64,000 bases of DNA from Deltaproteobacteria bacterium (GTDB lineage: Bacteria > UBA10199 > JACPAL01): positions 1 to 64,000 of the forward strand of contig JACPAK010000006.1 in assembly GCA_016180845.1 (NCBI GenBank). Reading direction: 5' to 3'. Shown here in pieces: positions 52,553 through 61,571 of the stretch (the first letter of the stretch is position 1; each line of letters begins with the position of its first letter). Below the pieces are notes generated by a model, which had not been told where the DNA came from, made no database searches, and worked only from the letters and a program-made list of their open reading frames with translations. A program made the translations under genes and the position numbers.

Positions 52553-53529
52553 AACGATGAGGTACTAAAATAGGCGTCATACTCCGCCGCCCCGATCGCC
52601 TCTTCCTCGAGGGCAATGTCACTGGCGGTGAATGAGGAGAAGCTCGGCGCCTGGAGAGGATCGAGACTCGATTTTTCACCAACCAAAAGGTTGAACCCCC
52701 CCTCGCCGTTTGAATCAACCAGCACAGAAAAGGCGGCAGTGGTCAAGGTGACAACCAGCCGTGTCGGATTCTCAAGAGAGGCGGTCAGTTTCGCGCTCTC
52801 CGGGACATCCACCTTAGCATCGTTCGAGTCGTAAAGAGATGCCGTGTAGCCCGAAGAGGTCTTCTCGGCGAGGATATAGCGATCAGAGCCACTCTTGAAA
52901 CTCGTCGCGATAGAACCTCGCAGGAGATGGATAATCGTCTCGGAACGCCCCGTAGAAGAGTCATTGTCTTTGTCAAACTCAATAAAAACGGCCAGATGGG
53001 AGGATTCAACAGACTGGGCAAAATCGATCTTCATCGAAACAATGTCATCGGTCAGTTCCGATGTCCCCTGCGTATCAACCCCAAAACTGACCAAGGAAAT
53101 ATCCGGGCCACTCCGCTCCGCCGTAAAATCGGAGATGAAGTTCACAAACTGGAGATTGATCGGAATCGTCGCCCCCTCTGCCGTAACATCGGCAACTGTC
53201 TTTCCCTTATAGCCGGTGCGAAGACTTCCTGTTCTGGAAACGGTAAGCTTGAATTCGCGATCCTCTCCAATCGGAACATCAACATTGAACTCGATCCCTT
53301 CCGTAAAAGGCTTCGAAACGCTTTGGGTAATGGTCGGGAAACCTTCTCCATTGATCTCGAGAACAACCTTTTCCAGATTCTCAGGGAGGGAGGTCTCTGA
53401 TTTTATCGGTAATGTTATCGTGATCGGTGCAGAGACCGATGTCTCCTCCGTCACCTGTCCGCATCCAGCCTGCATTCCAAAAAAAATCAGAAAAAGCATG
53501 GTACTGATGAGCTTTTGCAGAGGATTCAT
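52549..53529 (-). CDS. Lipoprotein in the FecR/CHASE2 cluster
   Basis: A 326-residue protein with lipobox MQAGC near residues 19-23. The mature part is beta-rich with Asp/Ser/Thr loops (FIEFDKDNDSSTGRSETIIHLL near 192), like an extracellular sandwich. No enzyme motif. The ATG follows the FecR stop by one base and has AGGGAGATGAT as Shine-Dalgarno. It overlaps the cyclase gene downstream. Probably an outer-membrane or periplasmic ligand or reporter for the cyclase, by context only. Confidence 0.75.
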   Translation of the reverse strand: MNPLQKLISTMLFLIFFGMQAGCGQVTEETSVSAPITITLPIKSETSLPENLEKVVLEINGEGFPTITQSVSKPFTEGIEFNVDVPIGEDREFKLTVSRTGSLRTGYKGKTVADVTAEGATIPINLQFVNFISDFTAERSGPDISLVSFGVDTQGTSELTDDIVSMKIDFAQSVESSHLAVFIEFDKDNDSSTGRSETIIHLLRGSIATSFKSGSDRYILAEKTSSGYTASLYDSNDAKVDVPESAKLTASLENPTRLVVTLTTAAFSVLVDSNGEGGFNLLVGEKSSLDPLQAPSFSSFTASDIALEEEAIGAAEYDAYFSTSSL

Positions 53530-53530
53530 A

Positions 53531-54367
53531 TCATCTCCCTGGGAACTTGAGCGGCACCTTCATCTTCCCCTCCGTCGCAGCCGGTTTTACCGACTCCGGC
53601 GTTGAGGTCTCCCCTCCTGGAATCAGTGACGGCACAACAGGCGCCGGTGGGGGCTGATCAACAACCCTCGCAACTTCTTTTTCCGGTTCGAGGACCTCGG
53701 GGCCCCCGACCCCTCCCGGCTGATCCAGGACCTCCCGTAAATCAGAGGCCTCTGAAACCGACTGAAACTCTCTCCCCAACCCAGACGGAATCGGCGCCGC
53801 AGGAGTGGGAGGGGCGTTCTTGATTTCTGTATACTGGCCTGAATGGAGCATCACCTTGGCTTCAGGCTCTTCGCGAAAATAGGTCTCCAGAAGACCATCG
53901 AAACAAAAAAACTGGCTGGAACGGTTTAAGAGACGAATCCCAAGATCGGTCCCTCTGACCGTCGCCACCGCTGTGGGGGTCTGGAAACGGACATCGTTGA
54001 CCCGAAAGGAGGTTGCCTCATCGACCAGCACGCGAACTGACCCCTTCAAGATATCAAAAAGGGAACGACGTCCCCCCTGCTGAGGCCGAAACAGATGTTC
54101 GGTTACGAGGACCTTCGAATTAGGACCAAGACTTAGCAGGGTTTTATCCGTAAAGAGGACCCTGAGCTCTCCCGCGCCGGTCTGCAAGGTATCCATCTGA
54201 TAGATCTTGTCTCCGAAGGCGGCGATCCTCTGCCCTGATTCTGAAATAGAAAACAAGGAGACCTCACCCCGAACAAAGACTACTTCACCAACCGAATCGG
54301 CCGCTACCAGAGGTAATGAAACAAACCCCAGGATAAAAACAAACACGAGTCTAGAAACTAAATGCAA
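53531..54367 (-). CDS. FecR domain protein
   Basis: About 278 residues from TTG 54367 (GGTGGGGGG upstream as Shine-Dalgarno; the frame extends to 54466 inside the previous gene). A hydrophobic segment (LVFVFILGFVSLPLVAA) is a signal peptide. The FecR domain follows: VGEVVFVRGEVSLFS, DTLQTGAGELRVLFTDKTLLSLGPNSKVLV, and FDILKGSVRVLVDEATSFRVNDVRFQTPTAVATVRGT. The C-terminal 90 residues are Pro/Glu-rich. Such periplasmic FecR proteins accompany CHASE2 cyclases. The gene is tightly coupled both ways. Confidence 0.85.
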   Translation of the reverse strand: MHLVSRLVFVFILGFVSLPLVAADSVGEVVFVRGEVSLFSISESGQRIAAFGDKIYQMDTLQTGAGELRVLFTDKTLLSLGPNSKVLVTEHLFRPQQGGRRSLFDILKGSVRVLVDEATSFRVNDVRFQTPTAVATVRGTDLGIRLLNRSSQFFCFDGLLETYFREEPEAKVMLHSGQYTEIKNAPPTPAAPIPSGLGREFQSVSEASDLREVLDQPGGVGGPEVLEPEKEVARVVDQPPPAPVVPSLIPGGETSTPESVKPAATEGKMKVPLKFPGR

Positions 54368-55661
54368 AAGAACCCCCCACCATCTGTCGACTGTAAGCAA
54401 AAAATGACTGGTTCGAACTGTTTCGATAAAAATCATAGGAGCCAACGAAGTCAACCGATCGAACAATCTTTCGAGTCAACTTGATCCCGTAGACTTGCGA
54501 AAAGTCATCGCGTCTTGTTCCAAGGATAGAGTCAATATTATGAAACTTCTTGTCAAAGAAGACCTCCCCATAAAAATAAAAGGTCATCTCCAGAAAAAGA
54601 GGGCTCTTCATTGAAAAACCGACCCCATGGGCCCTGTAATCCCAATCGGCCCCGTCGGCCCAATTCTCCTCAAAAATATAGGAGAGTTTCAAAAAATGTT
54701 TTTGGTCATCCCCCAAAAGATACTCAGCCACCTCAACCTCAAGATTTTTCGCATCGCGATTCTGTGCCACATTGGTCACCGCCTGGAAAAACGAATCAAG
54801 CCTCCCCCGCAGTGTGAGCCTGGAGAGGAATCGATTTTCGAAGAGATACTGGACAGAAGGTTTTAACAAGGGACGACTCAGATATTTTTCACCGCCCAGA
54901 AAAGAGAACTGATAGGCAACCGGAATCTCAGCTCCAAACCTTCCCTCACGAAAAGAAGGCTCCAATTCAACATCGGCGACACCATAATCGAATTCGCTGA
55001 GCTCGAGATGAAAGGAATGTGTGTAAGAGGTCTTCGCGCTTAATCGATATTTCTCCCCGGAGAGAAAACGATACCCCCCTCCTCCCTCGGCAGAAAATTG
55101 AAGATCACTTTGATCCGAAGGGAGTGTCGCGAGCGTCACCCCTTCCGGATTTAGAGAAACATTGCTGTCTGAGAGGGAACCGAAATTCCCAAAAAGAAAC
55201 CAGCGCCTCTCCTGACTGACTTCCGAAATAAAACCGGTCTCCTGAAGCCGTCTCAAATAACTCACCGACAGATCATACATCGGACCCGCGGAGGCCAATT
55301 CGGTTACCTTTTTAAAGTCCTCGATAGCCTCATCTTTCTTTTCCAGTCGATAATGGGAAAGCCCACGATAGAAAAAAGACTCCGGCTCCCGTGGATTTTT
55401 TTGAATCGCATCGTTCAAAAGCGCGACCGCTTCATCGTATTTCGCCAAGTGATAGCGTGTCACACCCAAAAAATAGGTCGCCGAGACATTTCCTCGGTCT
55501 TTTTCGAGGGCGGTCGAAAAATGCCTCTCTGCCTCCTCATAATCCCTCCCCTTAAAGGCAAGCAGACCTTGGGAAAAATCGACCTCGGCCTTCCGCGCTG
55601 GAGAGGCCGCCTCGACAATTAAAGGCAAGAAAAAAAGAAGGGCCAAGAGACGCCACTTCAT
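54351..55661 (-). CDS. Exported TPR protein with C-terminal outer-membrane beta-barrel
   Basis: About 436 residues from ATG 55661 (signal peptide MKWRLLALLFFLPLIVEA). Residues 20-135 hold three TPR repeats (DYEEAERHFSTALEKDRGN, AKYDEAVALLNDAIQKNPR, EKKDEAIEDFKKVTEL). From about 145 on, alternating aromatic strands (RWFLFGNFGSLSDSNVSLNP and following) end in GGSFAFSF, the C-terminal Phe of outer-membrane barrels. The frame opens at 55688. First of the TPR-barrel/FecR/lipoprotein/cyclase set and 47 bases downstream of transketolase. Confidence 0.8.
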   Translation of the reverse strand: MKWRLLALLFFLPLIVEAASPARKAEVDFSQGLLAFKGRDYEEAERHFSTALEKDRGNVSATYFLGVTRYHLAKYDEAVALLNDAIQKNPREPESFFYRGLSHYRLEKKDEAIEDFKKVTELASAGPMYDLSVSYLRRLQETGFISEVSQERRWFLFGNFGSLSDSNVSLNPEGVTLATLPSDQSDLQFSAEGGGGYRFLSGEKYRLSAKTSYTHSFHLELSEFDYGVADVELEPSFREGRFGAEIPVAYQFSFLGGEKYLSRPLLKPSVQYLFENRFLSRLTLRGRLDSFFQAVTNVAQNRDAKNLEVEVAEYLLGDDQKHFLKLSYIFEENWADGADWDYRAHGVGFSMKSPLFLEMTFYFYGEVFFDKKFHNIDSILGTRRDDFSQVYGIKLTRKIVRSVDFVGSYDFYRNSSNQSFFAYSRQMVGGSFAFSF

Positions 55662-55708
55662 AAAAGTAGGGGCATCATATCGCTTCACGACAAGTTGACA
55701 AATGATTT

Positions 55709-57544
55709 TTAAACGAGTTCTTTGACTTTTCGCACAATATGCGCGGCGGAGATGCCATGGGCATCCATGAGCTCGGCTGGTTTCCCAGAGCGGGAGAGTT
55801 GGCAGATCGCCATTTTAATAACCGGAACCAAGGGCCTTTCAGCGAAAACATTCAAGACGGCATCGCCCAATCCGCCTTCAAACCAGTGATCCTCGACAAC
55901 AACAATCGCCTTGGTCTCTTTGGCCGCCTTTTTCAGAGTGGCCTCATCGATCGGTTTCACAGAATAACAATCGATCACACGGATCGAGATCCCTTCTTTC
56001 GCCAAGAGATCAGACGCCTTAAGCGCCTCGTTCAGTGTGACACCGGCGCCAACGACCGTGACTTTATCAGCTGGGGAGGATTTTAAAACTTTCGAACCAC
56101 CGATCGGAAATTTTTCGTTCAGATCGTACAAGATCGGGGTCGCCGGACGATTCGTCCGCATGTAGACGATCCCCGGCCTCTTGATCATCTCTTCCACGAG
56201 ATACTCCGTAGCGACCGCATCGGAGGGATAGAGAACAGCGCTCCCAGACACGGCACGAAACATTGAGAGATCCTCAAGCCCCATCTGCGAAGGGCCATCT
56301 TCTCCGATCGAAACACCGGCATGCGAACCGACGCAACGAAGATTCGCCTGACTGACCGCCGCCATCCGAATCTGGTCATAGGCGCGTGTCAGAAAACAGG
56401 CAAATGAGGAGGCGAAGGCGGCCTTGCCACGCTTTGAGAGTCCAATCGCCACACCGATCATATTTTGTTCCGCAATAAACATCTCAAAAAAATGTTTTGG
56501 ATCCTTTTTCTTCACAAGCTCGGAGAAGGTCGAGTTTTTGCAATCGGCATCGACCGCCACGACCTCTGGATATTCGTCAATCAGCCGCGCCAATGCCTGG
56601 CCGTACGCCTGACGTGTCGCCACCAACGCACCTTTTGCATACTGCGGCCTCGCCGCTTTTTTAGAATCAACGCGAACTGGTGACTTCTGTTCCGGCTTCT
56701 GAACTTGCCCGACCAGAGAAAAATCAACGGTGCCAAGCTCCTTCAGCGCCTTCTCTAAATCCGGTTTGGAGAGCGCCTTCCCATGCCAACCATGACCATC
56801 CTCAACAAAAGAGACCCCCTTCCCCTTCAGGGTCCGGGCAACGATCGCCTTCGGTTGGCCGTTATGAGAGTCCAGAAGCTTTTCATAGGCCTTCAGAATT
56901 TCAGGAATCGAATGACCATCAACGACGACAACCTCCCAGTCAAACGCGCGAAGCCTTTTGGCATACGCCTCAACATCATGTTCATACATTGTCTCTTGAC
57001 TCTGACCGAGCCGATTCACATCAACGACGCCAATCAGGTTATCAAGCTTGTAGTAGGCAGCCAACTGAACCGCCTCCCAGACCGACCCCTCCGCCATCTC
57101 TCCATCTCCCATCAAGACAAAAGTCCGGTAAGGGAGTTGGTCGAGATATTTGGCATTCATTGCCATGCCAACGCCGATCGAGAGCCCCTGTCCTAGGCTC
57201 CCGGTCGCTACCTCGACTTGTGGAAAGCGCGGTGTCGGGTGCCCTTCCAAGAGGCTATCAAAACATCTGAGTTTGAGGATCTCCTCCCGTTTTAGAACCC
57301 CCGCGGCACCATAAAGGGCATAGAGCAGGGGGGCCGCATGCCCTTTTGAAAAAAGGACGCGATCATTATTCGGATATTGAGGCTTCTCGAGATCGTAACG
57401 AAGGTACTGGAAAAAAAGGACGGCCATCAGATCGGTCGCTGAAAGAGAGGTTGTCGGATGTCCGGACCCTGCCTCGGTCGTCGAGGTCAGGATCCAGTAG
57501 CGAACCTGACGGGCGAGTTCAGCAAGTTGGGTCTCGGAATACAT
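55709..57544 (-). CDS. tkt: Transketolase
   Basis: Thiamine-diphosphate enzyme of the pentose phosphate pathway, 611 residues. The TPP site is GDGEMAEGSVWEAVQLAAYYKLDNLIGVVDVNR near 145-177; HPTTSLS near 29 holds the substrate His; the pyrimidine domain starts GALVATRQAYGQALARL near 317. It is of the shorter (animal/archaeal-like) length. GGAAGAGG precedes ATG 57544; the frame to 57583 is rejected. Works with the transaldolase at 3528. Confidence 0.95.
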   Translation of the reverse strand: MYSETQLAELARQVRYWILTSTTEAGSGHPTTSLSATDLMAVLFFQYLRYDLEKPQYPNNDRVLFSKGHAAPLLYALYGAAGVLKREEILKLRCFDSLLEGHPTPRFPQVEVATGSLGQGLSIGVGMAMNAKYLDQLPYRTFVLMGDGEMAEGSVWEAVQLAAYYKLDNLIGVVDVNRLGQSQETMYEHDVEAYAKRLRAFDWEVVVVDGHSIPEILKAYEKLLDSHNGQPKAIVARTLKGKGVSFVEDGHGWHGKALSKPDLEKALKELGTVDFSLVGQVQKPEQKSPVRVDSKKAARPQYAKGALVATRQAYGQALARLIDEYPEVVAVDADCKNSTFSELVKKKDPKHFFEMFIAEQNMIGVAIGLSKRGKAAFASSFACFLTRAYDQIRMAAVSQANLRCVGSHAGVSIGEDGPSQMGLEDLSMFRAVSGSAVLYPSDAVATEYLVEEMIKRPGIVYMRTNRPATPILYDLNEKFPIGGSKVLKSSPADKVTVVGAGVTLNEALKASDLLAKEGISIRVIDCYSVKPIDEATLKKAAKETKAIVVVEDHWFEGGLGDAVLNVFAERPLVPVIKMAICQLSRSGKPAELMDAHGISAAHIVRKVKELV

Positions 57545-57645
57545 AGAAGGCCTCTTCCTACTTTTCCGTCCGCGAAAAGGCAAGGGAATGATTAGGGCTA
57601 ATAAAAAACTACTCTTCCTGAATAAGAGATGGCATAATACATACT

Positions 57646-58242
57646 ATGACAATCTCGATAGAAACCTTGATCCAGCAAGCCCGGCTTGGGTCATCCGATG
57701 CCCAGGTTGTGCGTCAGTCTTTTGCTGTTATTGAAAAACCTGACTGCCTTCCTGACAAGAGAGTTTCTGCCTGTGCAACCACCGGAGAACATCATGCCGC
57801 CTGGAGGAGATTGACGGAAACGTCCCCTGTTATCGGGCTCAAACTCCTTTCAGACAGCTCCTTCTATGACAAATCTGATCTGCCCTGTGGTAGTGCTAAC
57901 GACACGTTCCCCACGGGTGTGCCGGGACTCACCAAAGAGCTTTGGAACCGATCGCTGGCCTATCGCTGGGTTATTGGCAAATTGAGTGGGGCGACGAGAA
58001 TACAATTTCTTGAAACAACTTTATCTCAGTCAGGAGCGGATGGCCTTATCTTTGTCCGGATTGCCAGAGAAAACATGGAAGGTATCACCGAGTCTGAAAG
58101 GAGCTTTTTAGATACCCGGGAAGGGGAATTCGCAAGATTAGACAGATCAGGTATTCAACGAACGCTTGCCGCTAAGATTTCAGAACATCTTTACTATGGC
58201 GTAGAACTCAGAAGAGAGACACTCAGTTCACCCACGAGATAA
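57646..58242 (+). CDS. Hypothetical protein
   Basis: A 198-residue soluble protein of unknown family starting MTISIETLIQQARLGSSD. Contains three Cys, two His and a helical C-terminal third. No Shine-Dalgarno is present before the ATG, and a CATAAT element lies about 10 bases upstream, so a leaderless transcript is possible. It stands alone between transketolase and the secreted-protein cluster. Confidence 0.6.
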   Translation: MTISIETLIQQARLGSSDAQVVRQSFAVIEKPDCLPDKRVSACATTGEHHAAWRRLTETSPVIGLKLLSDSSFYDKSDLPCGSANDTFPTGVPGLTKELWNRSLAYRWVIGKLSGATRIQFLETTLSQSGADGLIFVRIARENMEGITESERSFLDTREGEFARLDRSGIQRTLAAKISEHLYYGVELRRETLSSPTR

Positions 58243-58249
58243 TCTTTGG

Positions 58250-58702
58250 CTATTTTCCCAACCTTTTTTTTTGAATTCTTGGAACAGGTTGTCTTGTAAA
58301 AACAATCGTGGTTTCCTCCACCTTTTTCCGGGTTCCGGGATTAGTATAGGTTGAGGGGGCATAAAGCATAATCGACCATACTCCATAACTTCCCACCATC
58401 ACCGGTTTTGATTTTTGAAGAATCTTTTCTCGATTGAGAGGGGTCAGGGCGACATTGTGGGATTGAAAAAAGGCCTTGGTTTTTTCAAAGGATCTCTTTG
58501 TCGTATAAATCTTGCGAATGGAAACCATGGGGCCGCCCTGCAAAGATGCATACATTCTATTAATCATATCGGTAGCCTTTTCAGACAAATCCTGGCGGTA
58601 AACGGCATCAGCGGGAAGGAGTGACTGTATTTGTGCCGATGCAGACAGCGGCAAGCAAAGTGACAAAAGCAAGATGAGCTTTGAAAAATGTTTAGTAGTC
58701 AT
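58250..58702 (-). CDS. Small exported protein
   Basis: A 150-residue protein from ATG 58702 with a signal peptide (MTTKHFSKLILLLSLCLPLSASA). It has SLQGGPMVSIRKIYTTKRSFEKTKAFFQSHN and a basic tail (RQPVPRIQKKRLGK). No family recognised. The gene overlaps the 3' end of the upstream secreted-protein gene by about 11 bases. A longer in-frame start (58870) would run inside that gene and is rejected. Confidence 0.65.
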   Translation of the reverse strand: MTTKHFSKLILLLSLCLPLSASAQIQSLLPADAVYRQDLSEKATDMINRMYASLQGGPMVSIRKIYTTKRSFEKTKAFFQSHNVALTPLNREKILQKSKPVMVGSYGVWSIMLYAPSTYTNPGTRKKVEETTIVFTRQPVPRIQKKRLGK

Positions 58703-61571
58703 AACACTCCAAACAATTGCCCACATACATCCCCAATCCAAAGCTGCATAGGTTAGCTTCCATATACGCAATAGTGGCCGCGCTTTCGAATGAGGAATAC
58801 GGGGGACATGGGACACCTGCCGGGCAAGAGATATAGCCGCAGGTATCCGCTTCATAGCATCCCGGGTCATCGGGGAGGATGTTCAGGACAACATAACAAA
58901 GCGTCGGGTCAGGAGGTGGCGGTTCCGGGGCACCACAATCGGGGCAAGTCAGAGGTTCGGAAATTCGGGTGCAATTGCCGCAGACGTCACAGTTGGCAAT
59001 GGCGCAATAATCCGGAATCGCGAAATAGTGACATTCGGTAGTCTCACCGCCGCAACTATCGCCTCCGCCGTCACTTCCGGTCCCGTCGCCGGAGCCATCA
59101 CTGGAACCGCCCGATCCTGAACCGCTTTCTTCATCCGTGTCGGCGATGCCGTCATTGTCATCGTCGGGATCGGAAATATCCGTTATTCCATCTCCGTCAT
59201 CATCGAGATCTTCAAAGTTAGGGGTTCCGTCTCCGTCCGTATCGCCGTCGCTAAATCCGTCTCCTCCGCCGGATCCGCCGCCACCTCCGCTCCCACCACT
59301 TCCTCCGGAGCCTCCCGACGAGCCGCTACCACAACTTGCGGCGCCCGTGCAGACCATGCAACTCCCGCGGGCACATTCCGGACAAGCCGAGGACCATCCT
59401 GTTGCCAACCCTCCGGTCGGTATCTCATAGCGGTTCGTCGCGACATTCCATTCACAGTATCCGCAACGGGAGGTTGAATCTAAAGGACCAACCCACTGAC
59501 ACTGCCGGTCGGGATGGGCCGCCCGTTCTGCATCATCAGCCTCTTCTCGCGCGGCTTCTTCTCTCTCTCTGGCTTCTCTTGCATCCCTCTCTGCCCGTTC
59601 CCGTGCCTCTTCATCCATCCGTTCCCGTTCGGTGTCACATTCATCCTCATGGGTCCGGGAAAGTTCGCAACCGGCCTGGTCCCGATCATAATCTCTCATC
59701 TGCCGGCAAACGCCATGCCACAAACCGCGATGTTCCCAACAGTAGTCATAGCAATCTCCGTTGGTTGAAATTCCACCTTCAACGGTGGCGCACCCGGCAG
59801 GCATCACGTTAGGATCGGGGGTGGGACAAGCAGAGGCATTGCAGTTTCTAAGAGGAGCCGGCGGAGAATAATCGGAGGACAAGGGAGGAGGAGAATCAAG
59901 AGTGAGATCGTCGGGGGTTCCCGGCCCGCGATGATTCACTGAGGGACTAACCATATGATCGTGGTGGATAGAGGGGTGAATCGAGAGGGAGGTAGCAACA
60001 GTATGTGGAATCCCTCTCTCGATCGCTAGCAGACCTCCCCTCGCCTCAATATCCGCAATCATCTTGCTCGCTTCGGGAATCCATTCATCAGGATACTCGT
60101 ATAAATTCCTCTTAAAGGCCCGTGTGAACGTCCGTCTTTCAGCACGTGTCCATTCGTTAGGATAATCCGGATCCGGACAGCCTGGGATCAGATTCAGATA
60201 ACGGGGATTTCCAAGATAGGCGGAATGTCGAAAACAGTCAGGGAATATCCAATCGTAGACACGCGGGTTCTGACATCTTCTCGAATCGATAGAGCAGAAA
60301 TCAACCTCGCTTGAGACCTCCAACCCTACCTCTACGGCCTCCTCTGGTTCGAGGTTTAGACGAGAAAATTGTGCTGCCCGCTGGTCCAAATAATGCTGAG
60401 GGAGATGGCTAACCGTAACATCGGGACGGTCCAATGCCTCCTGAAGAAGCGACTGATAAGGATCATTCACAAAGTTGTCGTAATTGTTTTCTACCTCCAG
60501 TCCTGAAGAAGGGTCCAAAGGATAGCCGCTGTGACGCGAATAAACCATCTCATTGGACAGATCAGCTAGAAATTCGTCGACAATTTCTCCCTGAAAGTCT
60601 TGGTCACCCCTATTCGTATAACCAGACTGGCTATTCGTCGCATGGACAAGTTCATGCAAGAGGGTTGCATAGACCACCTCCAGATCGCTCCGAAAAGTCT
60701 CATTGATGTAGATAATTGATCCTCTTCTAAGGCGACGAAAGAGGCCCAGGTAAGCATCCTCCGTAAAATGGCCCCAGTGAATCTCTGGGATAGGGGTCTG
60801 CAAGAGGCTCTGATCCAGATCAGGAGGGTAATTATAGGCAATATCCAGCGCAGAGGTCGCCCATCGGGTCGAGGCGAGCAACCTTTCGGCAAGGGCACGG
60901 GGCAATGTGCCTGCTTCCCCATATTGACCGGCATCAATTGCGGCCTGAAAATTCTCAGCGACGATAAAAAAGAGGGCGGCTGCCTCAGATTGTTCTGGGC
61001 CAGACCATCGTCCTGTGGACTCCACACGAACCCGGCTCTCAAGACCAGAACCCTGGGCAAAGGCCGAAGAAAAAAGATAATCATCCAAGTCATCCCAATT
61101 CCAGGAGGTCTCTCCTTCTCCTGTTTCATCCCAAAGAAAGTGCTCCCAGGCCTCAAGTGTCATCGCATGGGTGCCACATTTGGGGAAGGCATCGATGGCC
61201 GGAACAGGTTCTAAATGAATCTCTCGAAACTCAGAGTTGTCGTGCCCTCGCCTTGGAAAGCGGATCAGAATCGTTCTCTCTTCGGTCTCTGAGGGGCAGA
61301 AATCAACCGTCGTCTCCCCATGAAAATTTGGTCCACAAATATAACGATGACAGTTGGTCAATTGAACCATAATCCCCGTAGAATGAACCTCCTCCTCACG
61401 ACATCCTTCCGGGAGAGGGATCTCTACTGTGATGGTTTCGGTTGCGATGGTATCCGTGATCTCGCTTCGAATTCTATCGGCCGCCTCCCGAATCCGATCG
61501 GAAAAACCTTGGGCCTGAAGGCTTAAAGGGAACCAAAGAAGCATGACGAGGAGTAAGAGGGGTCGTCTCAT
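58692..61571 (-). CDS. Secreted HExxH metallopeptidase-like protein with TSP3-type repeats
   Basis: A 959-residue exported protein (signal peptide residues 1-21, SLQAQ). A zinc-binding HELVHATN sits at residues 306-313, with Glu downstream in EIVDEFLADLSNEMV. A Cys-rich and charged helical part follows (about 600-720, ending CQWVGPLDSTSRCGYC). Then a Gly/Ser linker, thrombospondin type 3-like calcium repeats (DTDGDGTPNFEDLDDDGDG, DISDPDDDNDGIADTDEES, about 775-820), and a Cys-rich C-terminus. It is therefore a large surface or secreted protein; protease activity is inferred from HExxH alone. Its ATG overlaps the preceding stop. Confidence 0.8.
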   Translation of the reverse strand: MRRPLLLLVMLLWFPLSLQAQGFSDRIREAADRIRSEITDTIATETITVEIPLPEGCREEEVHSTGIMVQLTNCHRYICGPNFHGETTVDFCPSETEERTILIRFPRRGHDNSEFREIHLEPVPAIDAFPKCGTHAMTLEAWEHFLWDETGEGETSWNWDDLDDYLFSSAFAQGSGLESRVRVESTGRWSGPEQSEAAALFFIVAENFQAAIDAGQYGEAGTLPRALAERLLASTRWATSALDIAYNYPPDLDQSLLQTPIPEIHWGHFTEDAYLGLFRRLRRGSIIYINETFRSDLEVVYATLLHELVHATNSQSGYTNRGDQDFQGEIVDEFLADLSNEMVYSRHSGYPLDPSSGLEVENNYDNFVNDPYQSLLQEALDRPDVTVSHLPQHYLDQRAAQFSRLNLEPEEAVEVGLEVSSEVDFCSIDSRRCQNPRVYDWIFPDCFRHSAYLGNPRYLNLIPGCPDPDYPNEWTRAERRTFTRAFKRNLYEYPDEWIPEASKMIADIEARGGLLAIERGIPHTVATSLSIHPSIHHDHMVSPSVNHRGPGTPDDLTLDSPPPLSSDYSPPAPLRNCNASACPTPDPNVMPAGCATVEGGISTNGDCYDYCWEHRGLWHGVCRQMRDYDRDQAGCELSRTHEDECDTERERMDEEARERAERDAREAREREEAAREEADDAERAAHPDRQCQWVGPLDSTSRCGYCEWNVATNRYEIPTGGLATGWSSACPECARGSCMVCTGAASCGSGSSGGSGGSGGSGGGGGSGGGDGFSDGDTDGDGTPNFEDLDDDGDGITDISDPDDDNDGIADTDEESGSGSGGSSDGSGDGTGSDGGGDSCGGETTECHYFAIPDYCAIANCDVCGNCTRISEPLTCPDCGAPEPPPPDPTLCYVVLNILPDDPGCYEADTCGYISCPAGVPCPPYSSFESAATIAYMEANLCSFGLGMYVGNCLECYDY

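Noticed and set aside
56680-57270. 196-codon plus-strand ORF over transketolase
   Set aside because: Pro/Arg/His/Ser-rich shadow of the conserved transketolase frame.
59514-59812. Plus-strand ORFs over the Cys-rich and Glu/Arg-rich region
   Set aside because: Shadow frames produced by the repetitive composition of the secreted-protein gene.
60566-61156. 196-codon minus-strand ORF
   Set aside because: Alternative frame inside the secreted HExxH protein; no domain and no start signal.
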